The notes under the pieces: model-generated | Told to the model about the DNA's origin: nothing | Database searches by the model: none | What the model saw: the letters and a program-made list of their open reading frames with translations, nothing else | Assembly: GCA_009760855.2 (NCBI GenBank) | Contig: WPIO01000008.1 | Span: 7,261,001 to 7,325,000 of the forward strand | Reading direction: 5' to 3' | DNA from: Cristatella mucedo | Taxonomy: Eukaryota > Bryozoa > Phylactolaemata > Cristatellidae | DNA: 64,000 nucleotides | Shown here: one piece after another, positions 45,752-56,774 of the stretch | How the letters are laid out: the number at the start of each line of letters is the position of its first letter | How positions within the stretch are numbered: position 1 is the first letter of the stretch | Position numbers and translations under genes: made by a program

Positions 45752-48700
45752 GCGCACGCACACACACTGCTTCCCAAGCATGGAGCTCCCAATGATTCAA
45801 TATTGTGTGAGTACACTTGGAATATTAGCTTAGTGTAATAATATGTAACCCCTGTTAGAGCTTTGCACAGCCAATTTCTGATTGCAGATGCGGTGGATTC
45901 GGGTGGACTGAGATAGTGGCCAGCATCTAAGCAGCCGTTTTGAATGATAACGTGCAAGCAAAATGGCAAGAAATTGGGTGGGTACATTATAACGACAGTG
46001 TACAACAATATTCAATCAAAATTCGAGCTTCTCATGGTCAATTTTTGGTCGAATTTCGCTTAATGAGAGTGGATTGCAGTAATTCGTTGCACTTATGTGC
46101 ATCACCGGTGGACGGACTGCATGTGCAGTGCATGTCAACGAGCCTGGGAGTTGGGCAGATTTTATCGACCAATCATGGTGCTGACCTGAAACGGCTTGAG
46201 ATTGGCCATTCGTGTAACAGAGCTACGTGTTTGTTGGTGGTGATTGATGAAGCGATCAAGACAGTCGGTTCAAGCGGCTTACATTCTGTCTAAAGAGACG
46301 AGTCAACTGTATACAGGGCTCACGGGCTGACAGTGTCTGCATCGCCTGCACAGGCTAGAAACGCTTGGCGCTCAACAATGCTAGACTGGAAAGCAATAGC
46401 GCAAGGCAGCATAACCATCAAACGTACTTACGTAATATTGAGCCAACGGAAAAAGGTGGCATCGTTAAACGGCTGCGCCGGAGAAGAGGACCTGCAAAAA
46501 GTTGAGAGTGCAAGCATTTCGAGAGTGCAAGCATTGCTACAGGCTTCCGGCTCCACGCTGACTCGCTCCCAACTCGTGTCTGGGCAACCACAGTCACAAC
46601 CGCCGGGGAATTTCCAAGACCTGGTCTGCATGCCACCTATACAGCATATGCAGGTATGCGCCACCTGCCTGGAAGCGCCACTCGCCTCCAGTCCAGGAAA
46701 AAGCTGCCGTAATTCACTCATATAAATGTGCCACCTGTCTAACTGGCACCGGCAGGGCCTTTTGGGTACCCGAGACACAGACGTTGCCTGTCCATGTGCA
46801 CCACAATTCCACGTGCGCCGATCCGACAGGCCGATCATTCCACATGCTCAGCAAACCCGTCTGAGCTACGTGTGTGCCTCTTATTCAGCATTCAGTCAGC
46901 ATGGCCGGCATTAGCAGGTACTAATTAATCGCTACGGTCGGCACGACAGAAGCTCATTAGGAAGGGCCAGCGGGTGGGGCTGCAGCAGCCGGAGAGCACA
47001 CAGCAGCTGTAGCTCACTGTAGTGGCTTCGTGGATCTGAACTGAAGAAGAAGGCGGCATGCTTTTTGAAGCACTCGCATGACCGCTAGGTAAGTAAGAGG
47101 CTCGGCAGGAGGCGGGAGCTGGAGTTGACTCGAGAGATAGGGTTCGTTGCTGGTTGGGACCCTGGAGCAGGTCGATGCCGGATACACAAAAGATGTACGG
47201 TACACTTGTTTCAAATGTGGATGCTGCGGCAGCAATGAAGTACTTCTTCCGGCGGCATTGCATACACTGCAAACATTGTGCGTAGTCTGCAAGCTGCGTC
47301 AAGCCGTTTGCTATAAACTCAACGAGATGCAAAAAACCTAACCCTAGGTAAAAACAAAATGGCTAGAACAGGGACGCTAGATGCCGGGAAATGCATAGGC
47401 AAATAGCAAGGGAGCTTGAAGTGGGAAAAGGTACTGCGGTGGTGAATGGCCGACAGTTAAGACACAATTGGTAACGATTTTTGCAACTAAGGCGAAAGCG
47501 ACTGTCGGCGAAAAAAAAACAGGCGATTGGACCTAGCTCTTGCTAACGGTATATCTTTGCATTGCATGCATATTATTTCAAAGAAGTGTGTATGTTGCAT
47601 ACTGCTGCTGACGCATGATTTAAGCTCACTAGTAACGTGAACTTTAAGAATTATAGGTAATGAAAATATCAATGCCTAACTAAGGACATGATTCAACGAC
47701 ACTATTGCCAGCCAGGTACTTGTTATCCATCCTTCAATTCAAGCAAGCACTTCAATTTTTTCTGAGGATCTAAAATCCTTCTTTACTGCATCAAATGCCT
47801 GGCTAGAGATCTTTGTCAAAAGGCATGGTCCCACGCTTTTGAAAACACGTGATAAGAAGGCCAAAGCTAATAGCATCGCAGTTGATGAATAAAAGAAGTT
47901 GGCTGCTATAAGCAATTGCTGCAAATCATGAGACATCTTCACTAAGGATAAAACCGGTATCATATTCAAGGCAACCAAGTGCATGACATACCGCGTATGA
48001 GGCAACTTTTTTATGTGTGCAAAGCCCTCAAATGAGAGAACGACAGTCACACTCTGTGGATTACTTAATAGTGACAAGATAAGGAAATCGATCCAAGTAT
48101 GTGGCCTTCAAAATATTGACCTGCCACAGCTGCCTGTTGCCAGGGACTAACACAAAAGCAAAGATAACTTAAGCAAAGATAATTTCACAAGCTCTCTGAA
48201 GAGTGGTTCAAATCATTCAATGGAAAATGCTGTGAAAGGTAGGCGTGTACTTCTGTTTAGTGACAATTCCCCAAGTCATCCAAAATTAAATGTAGCAAGT
48301 GTAGCTAGTATACTTTCCCACTATTACCACTTCTGTTTGTTTGTCAGCCTATGGACCAGGGCGTAATTCAAGCATTCCAGTTAGAGCATAGGAACAAATA
48401 GCTGCTTTGCATAAACGGTCTCGGGAAAAGCCTGACACGGGCCGAGCGTTCGTAAAGGCATCAGTGTACTGCAATGACGTGGTCAGAAAGAGAGGCTTCT
48501 GCAAGTTGTAAGCGTTTCGTCCATGCTTAATTTTCTGCGGCAGTTTGAATTGGAAAGTCAAGGCCCTGTGTCTGCATAGCCAATCTGGTAATTTTTGAGC
48601 TCTTATAGGACGCTAAGAGCTTTCTCGTGAGCTGTTCTCAGATATGACAGAACTTGAAGGTGTCATCAACGCATGGGAGACTTCAATCGACTTCTGTTGG

Positions 48701-49816
48701 CTACCGAATGCGTACCAAAAGCCGCTTAGGCTGTGGGTGCGCTATACAGAACTCTCCTGCGTAACACCCACATGGTCATTATGACTTTGTGGAGTTACAG
48801 ACAGAGATACATTACATTACTTCAGCAGGCCTTCCAAAAATGTGCTAAGAATATTCAATATGTCGCTTCAGATACAGGTGAAGATCCACACGATGCATGT
48901 GACCTATCACCTGCATTATAGCAAGTTGATGGGTGCCTGGAATATCTATATGCATTCGAGCACACTTCGGCTCAGCTAAGTTCCTCGCTGGCATTATGGG
49001 ACTCCATTAACTTGTGACGCGTGAAACCACATTAAAAGCAAGTTAAATTAAACAATATTGTAGCTGAATGCACATTTAATTTTCTGCCCAGTAAACAAGA
49101 ATCATTCTCCTCTGTGCATTTTCAAGTCATGTTTCATTCCGTGACGGTGGTGTGGATCCTCATGCACACGGATGCTTGGTCTGTCACCGATGCTCATTAT
49201 TGGGTTGGCATATAAGTGCCACCTGTCTATAAGTGCCACTTTTGGAAAGTACCTCCGGTTGTTGCACATACACAGTCTGTGTGCGTGCATGCACACGAAC
49301 GAGCGCACCTGTGTGTACATTTGCCCTGGCGACAGACACGATTTAACAGTCCAGTTTTCCAATGCCAGCTTCTTGAAACAGTGCAAGATTCTCCGCTAGC
49401 AACTGATGGGCCTTCTTCATTGATCCATCATTAGTTATTATCCTCGCTTTAGAAACAGGTAAAGAATAGGCTATGCAACACAATGTAGTCCGCATTCACC
49501 TAGTTTCAGGCTACTAGACACTATAGCTCACGTTGGGTCGCGGCTTGCTGCATAGGGTATATAGCTGCAGCCGTGCATGCAGAAGTGCTGTACTCCTGCT
49601 GTGAGGGCAAACAATTCTTCTGTAATGCTCAGTAGATTTAGCCCACCTCCACACACCCCTTCAGTAAAGGAAATCAAATGCTCAAAAATCAAATCAAATA
49701 TCAATCAAATGCTACGAAACGTTGACAATTACCGTATCGACAGGAGAAATTAAAGAACCCTTTCATGATATTGCAAAAAGAATACCTGAGTCTGAAGTTA
49801 TGTAGTAGCTAAAACG

Positions 49817-49865
<49 letters not shown>

Positions 49866-49931
49866 GGAGAGAGCAAAAAAGAAAGCGGAACAAAGAGTAA
49901 AACAGAAAGAAATGGGAGGGAGGGAGCCAGT

Positions 49932-49987
<56 letters not shown>

Positions 49988-52900
49988 GACAGAGAGAGAC
50001 AGAGAGAGAGAGACAGAGAGAGACAGGAAGACAGAGAGAGAGTGGTAGAGAGATGCCAAGTCCAATGCTGCAAGCTACGAGCACGATGCAGCTGCCACGT
50101 CTGGGTGTTACCTGTTGGCAGAGCTATCTGACAGGTGCTCATCACCACTGGCACAATCGATAGCACGATCGCTGACTTCACATGCTACAAATAATAACGA
50201 TATTTGCAATACTCTTGGTGTGACAACATACTGTGCAACTGCAAAGACCACTGAGCACTTCAAACAGGCATTCCCTATCAAGCAGATGTCAGTTTCAGCT
50301 GCCATAACAAAAAATAGACTATACCCGGCAAAAGCAAAAGCTACTCAGCAATCAATAAATACAACGGCTGCCCTATAGACAGCCGTCTAGAAGGCATCAG
50401 CAGATCAGCCGATCTTGGGAAGGACAGGAGATAGCTTATACTACAGATAAAAGCTTATACTTTCGGCTTTTGAAGCTACCACGGACAGCCGAAACAATAA
50501 CAACAATACAGCTAGTCTCCGACTTACAAAATAGACAGGGACTAGAAAACCTGTTGTGAGTCGAATTTTCGTCAGTCGAGAATGGTATGTGATATGTTCT
50601 ACAATGATATTTCCAGAAGCTGCTGGCAGACATCGTTTCCTCCTTACTGTTTGCACCGTTGTCAGATCTACTGAATGCACGTGGATTTTGAAAGTTTTCT
50701 TGGATAAATTATGATTTTCGAGTTTTTACGTGACCGTCGCTGAGTACGCATCTCTAAAGTTTCGTAAGTCGGGGGGGGGCTGTCTGTAGTCACTATGTTA
50801 ATAGCTTGCTTGTATAGCACCCCGAGAGAACTTTATCTGCATTCAGGCACTTTACAACTCGCTGCAAGAGAATCAATAGCATTTGGGTGAGTGACACGTG
50901 CAGTATGCTTGGACAATCATTAAAACCCAACAAGAATCATGCTCAGGTAAGCATGCTAAAGCAAACAAGACACTCAAGGCCACCAACCGGCTAGTAGAAC
51001 CCCGGGCTAATAACATGCATTGAACCCAGTACAGCTACTGGGCAAATGGAAAGTAAAACTAAAACTAGAAGTAAAACTAAACTCACTAGCTACATGCATT
51101 GATGACATCCGCACATGGATGGCAGCAAATTTTCTAAAACTAAACGATGATAAAACTAACTTACTAGTTATGGGCAAACCCAGTGTGATCCAGAGATTGG
51201 ACAGGCTGACTCTCAAAATTGGCTCTGCCAGCATATCTCCAGTTGAATCAGCTCGAAATCTAGGTGTCATATTCCAAAGCGACCTCTCGTTAGACGACCA
51301 CATCAGCTCCACACTCAAATCAGCCTATTTTCAGCTTCATAACATTGCTAAAATTCAGGCTTGTTTAGATAAAGATACCACATCTAAGTTGGTCCATGCA
51401 TTCGTGACATCCCGTCTCGACTTCTGCAACTCACTGCTCACTGGCCTACCAGCATGTGCGATCAGGCGATTGCAGCTGGTGCAAAACTCGGCAGCTAGAC
51501 TTGTCTGCCGTGAGCGTCGCAGTTGCCACATTACTCCACTTCTCGCCGACCTGCACTGGCTACCAGTCAAGCAACGGATTGACTTCAAGGTTTTGTCGCT
51601 CACTTTTAGGTCCCTTCATTCTATGGCTCCAGCCTATCTGTCAGATATACTACCCCATCAGGCCAAGCATCGTACCACCCGCTTCTCGGAATCCAACAGT
51701 CTACCAATACCTCGTACAAACCTCAAATCCTTTGGAGACCGTGCATTTAGTTCGTATGCTCCCAAAGCCTGGAACTCACTCCCGACCTGCGTCAGAACAT
51801 CCCCTGACCTGACCACATTTAAAAGGAACCTAAAAACTCACCTATTTAGGACAGCATTTAGTGGGTCCCTGTGATTCGTCCTTGATGTGCTTATGCGTGC
51901 TGACACTGTGCATGCTGCCACTAACCACATTTGCATGCTGACCCTGTGCATGTCACCCCTAACCATGTTATTCATTTCGTTTGTTTTTCAAGCATGATTT
52001 TACTTACCATTCAATTGCATTTCACTTTACAGCAAATGTAAAGCACCTAGAGAGAGATTAAGTTCTCTAAGGGCGCTTTATCAAGTGAATTATTATTATT
52101 ATTATTATTATTATAAAGTGGACCGGAACAGACACGTCTTTAGCAGGGCGTTAAATGATGCAAGATCAATGCATGTAGTGCCAGTAACTAAAAGAGAGGT
52201 CCAGACCTTTGGTACATACAAGCTGAAGGCTCAATCCAAAAGAAGTCAATTTAGTGCAAGGGATGACAAGATGACTCGATGCTAACGATTGGGTGGTGCA
52301 AGAGCACACTGCAGGAGCACAAGGAGGTCGGATAGGTAGACCGGTGCAAGTGAGTAAAGCGACTTTTAAAACAAACATCGGATCTTGAACTCGATTTGAT
52401 GCTTGATAGAGATATAGGTGGAAAAAATTAATGTAAAACTCATTTGTACAGTACTCTATTAATCTCTATAGAGGCGCCTAACATGTGCGGCAAGGCTCGA
52501 ACCCACGACCTTGGTTGTTAAGGCGAGCGAGCAACTTACCGCAGGGCCAAACGAGGACGGCAAGATGTAACCAGCATGTGATCTAGTTTGGCCGTCCTAC
52601 TCTTATCTAAACGATTTTGGCTATGTTCCTTAATTGAAAGTATGCCAACTTGACTGTGTAGGAGCAAATGAGCTCATCTGAAGACTAGTCGTTTTTTAAT
52701 ACAGATTACACACCTAGATTACAGGCCGAAGGTGTTGCTAAATGAACTAATCTTGAGGGTGTGGTCTTTTAATTTTGGGCAAGAACCAGCCGGAGCGAGC
52801 CTTACCTTCGACAAGGAACTGCTGCATGCCGTCCAACCCGTCGGCCATGCTGGGGCTCAGTTTGGCGACCGCTTGCTGCAACAGAAGGCACTTGGTTCAC

Positions 52901-55900
52901 GAGAAGACCATGCTCGAAATACGAGCATTCGTCTATCGGCAGACGACATCGACAAGCAAACGGCAGCGCACCACACAACCCAAGATGGGATGAACGAGGA
53001 GGATGCCACCACGGCTCTGGAGCAGCACGGCTAGTGGGTCACAGCTGTTGCAATACTGCCAGAGATGCTGTGCATGGGCTGGTTCGAATGCCAATGCGCA
53101 TGCACACAGGCGACAATCAAGTCAGCTGGAGATGTCCAGAGCCGTACACAAGATCTGCAGGTTCGTCGCGTGCCCTCCAATGGCAACAGAACACCGGAGC
53201 TATGGGGGAGGGAGGAGGAAGAGGACTCCTGTTGTAAGGATGTCCTCTAGAACTCGGACACGTGCTTCTAATGACCGGCACGTAGAGACTCCTGGTGCAA
53301 GGGCGATGTACTAAGCGGCTCAGCCGTCACCGGCTAGTAGTCAGGAAGAGTTATGTCGGAAAAGTAGGGTGCCGGTCCACCCGTGCATACTGGGCCCTGC
53401 TGCTCTGTGGACATCACCACAGCTGCAAAGGCTTAGGCTGCCGATATTAGCTGTGTGTGGCTGTATCGAAGCACTCAGTCGGCTCACTGCCACTGGGTCG
53501 GCGCCCAGCAATGAGATGGGCTAGGCTGAGTGCGAGTACAGCAGCAGCAGGCAAATTCTGCTTGGCCCACTGCCAGAGGGAGTGAAAGCTGTCAAGCTCA
53601 ATGGCGACAGAATGAACCAGGCTGCTGAAGCAGCTAGAGCAGCGAATCATTACTTGTTCCCCTTCCGGGTGTTTAGGTTTAACATTCACGTACGAAGTGC
53701 TAGATGCCAATTGTTCAACAATTGCTACTCTAGTTTAGAATCTAACAGTTAACTACGAATCAGAAATGCTTCCGATGCCTAGCCCAAGCAGCCTTGGCTG
53801 ACTAGGGAGGTGGGGCTGAAAAGAAAGCCTTCTTTTCTTGCACTTTTGTTCATTATATATTATTTTATTGTTGTATTGTATCTCCGTCTGTAACTCCACA
53901 AACCCATTAAGACTACGTGGGTGTTATGCAGGAGAGTTTTGTATAGCGCACTCACAGCCTATGCGGCTTTCGGTACACATCCGGTAGCCAACAGACTTCG
54001 TCTCACGCAACAAAGAGAAACTGGGAAGTATAGCAGAGTTACAAGAGAAGTTGAGGTAGTGAGTAGCACGGAAGTAGCAGCTCAGGACCGCTGAAAAGAA
54101 TGAGCCATAGTCGGCAGCAGGAGTAGTTGTTGTTGCGTAAGAATTGTGGAAGCAAGTTCCACTGTCTAGGACGTGCAGAGCTAAAGCTTCTGTCGCCGGC
54201 GGTCTTTAAGCGTGGGAATGGAACAGCTAATTTATTATCCATAGAGGATCTGAGGGCACGAGGTGGCTGAAACTGGTGCAGCAGTTCAGCTAGGTATGGA
54301 GGAGCCAAGCCGTGGTGGGCCTTGCTCTCATCGGAAGAACTTTTCTCTGTATTTGTGGATCAACCGGCAGCCATCCTGGCTCTTTTAGGAAAGGAGACAC
54401 GTGCTCAAACCGCAGGGACTTGAAAACTAGCCTTACAGCCATATTCATAGTCAGCTGCAGTGGCCTAGTTGCTTTCTTTAGTAGCCCAACAAAAAGGGAA
54501 TCACAATAATCAAGCCGAGACAGAACTAAGGAACTAGTTAAATTTTTTACAAGCCACTGTGGAAGACAGCTCCTAATCTTTGATAGGGATCGGACGTGGT
54601 TGCTAGCTGTAGAAGCAGTTTTCTGAATGAAGCTTTTAAAATTGAGGAAGCTGTCGAAAACGACACCTAAATTTCGAGCACGTGGTGATGGTCGCACAAT
54701 AGTATCACTTATTAGAAGAGCAAAGCCTTTTAATCCAGCCACACGCTTAGGGTGTCCTATGAGCAGCAGTTCGGTTTTATCGTAATTAAGTTTGAAGAAG
54801 TTTTCTGATAGTCAGGACCGAATGTCGGCAAGGCAAGCATTCAGTTTCTCATTTGCTGCAGCAGATTCCGGTGGTTTGAATGACAAATACAGCTGAGTAT
54901 CGTCAGCATAAAAGTGGCATCCTATTCCATCGGCCTTTATCCCTTTTCCCAGAGGTTGAGTATAAATGGAGAACAGCAAGGGACCGAGTACAGACCCTTG
55001 AGGGACTCTACGGGTGACCGGTCTCGTGTGTGCGACCTGACCCCCACACGACACGGATTGAACACGATCAGACAAGTACAATTTAAACCACGCCAGTGCT
55101 TCGTCTGCCAGACCGATCGTTGTTCTCAATCGTTCATGTAGGATGTCGTGATCAATGGTACCGAAGGCAGCTGTTAGATCTAGCAGAGCTAGGGCAATGA
55201 CATTCCCGTCACCGTTGCCGCATAGAATGTCATTGTTAACACGGAGAAGAGCAGTTTCAGTGTTTTCAGTTTCAGTGGAGTGCTGTCTCTTGAACCATGA
55301 TTGAAATGTTTCTGACATTTCATTCTTTTTAATATGTTCAACAAGCTGCTTAGCAATAATTTTTTCAAGAATCTTTGACAAGAAAGAAAGAAGGGAAACT
55401 GGGCGATAGTTTGCAAGGACCTCTGTATCTAATCCAGGCTTTTTAAGTAAGGGTCTAACGATTGCTGATTTGAAGGACATGGGGCGAACCCTTTTCCCAA
55501 AGAAGCTAAAAATCTTGGTTATGGCAGGGCTAAGTTGATCTGCCAGTGAAGATCACAGAGTTGATGGTATAGGGTCTTCAGGGGCCGAGCTCTTTTTGCT
55601 AAACCTTATTAAGGTAGCCACATCGCATGCAGAAACCTCGGAGAACCTTTTAAGGAAGGTCACAAGTTGTGGAACCGCGATTGCTTTAGTCGGAGGGGGC
55701 TTTATGGAGGCACGAATGTGCATAACTTTTTCAGTAAAGAAGACTGAAAACTTTTCGGCTGAGCCCTTAATATCTGAGGAGTCAGATATCTCAGCATTAG
55801 CCAGTAAATGGTTTACTGTCTTATAAACCTGTTTAAGGTCCGACTGGCAGGAATTCAGCTTAATAGCTCGCTCGGCCATGATAATCACTAATGAAATGTG

Positions 55901-56700
55901 CAGTTCTCATAAAGATCATTCACAACTAAACAAGACCAAATGCAGTTATCTAACGTGACCAGGCGGTTTATACATCTAGAGCAAGCCTGTTTACAAGCCC
56001 CAAAACAGGCCAAAACGAGCTGCTAAGAGCCGGTGGCAAGCACACACGCATTAGACTCGGAAGTAACTTCACATACCGGGTACCGGCCAAAAGATGTGCC
56101 TACTAGAAGCTAGTGCCTATGGGCATCTTCAGGCTAAACAAGGTTTGATAGCACGTGTTTTTTATTGCAGTCATGAAGAAGCCAGGCAAAGATACTAGGC
56201 GAACGCCCACTGATGAGCATGCAAGTCAGCTGCCAGCATTGCAATGCAAGATATGCACTTCAATACAAGAGACCCCCCCCCCTGTGCACGACCACTAGCT
56301 TGAACAGCACTGGAAAAATGGCTTGTATAAAAACACAGTTTTTGGGCTCGAATCGCCACCGCACCGCAGACGAATCAGCCACCGCATAGAGAAGAGGAGG
56401 AGAATCAGATCAGGCCGATGGCAGGCAGAGAAGAGAGGGTCTGCTCACCCCATGCTGTGAGAGAGAAATTGTTATGTTTTGCCAAGACAAGACAGATATG
56501 GGGGTCAGGCATAGCTGACATGGACTGACCTCATGGATGGGCCAGCAGTTAATTTGGTAGCCATCGGTGGCTACAAACCGAACACAGTTTAAGGCAAACT
56601 AGAGCTTGGCATTGTGAAGAACTTGTCCTACCCTGTGAGGACCTACGCCTACTAGAACGCCGGCCCTAAGTAGTTCTGGGAACACTGAGCTCGATATTGT

Positions 56701-56774
<74 letters not shown>

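Noticed and set aside
47328..47348. Telomere-like CCTAACCCTA
   Set aside because: Only about one and a half units. Too short to mean anything.
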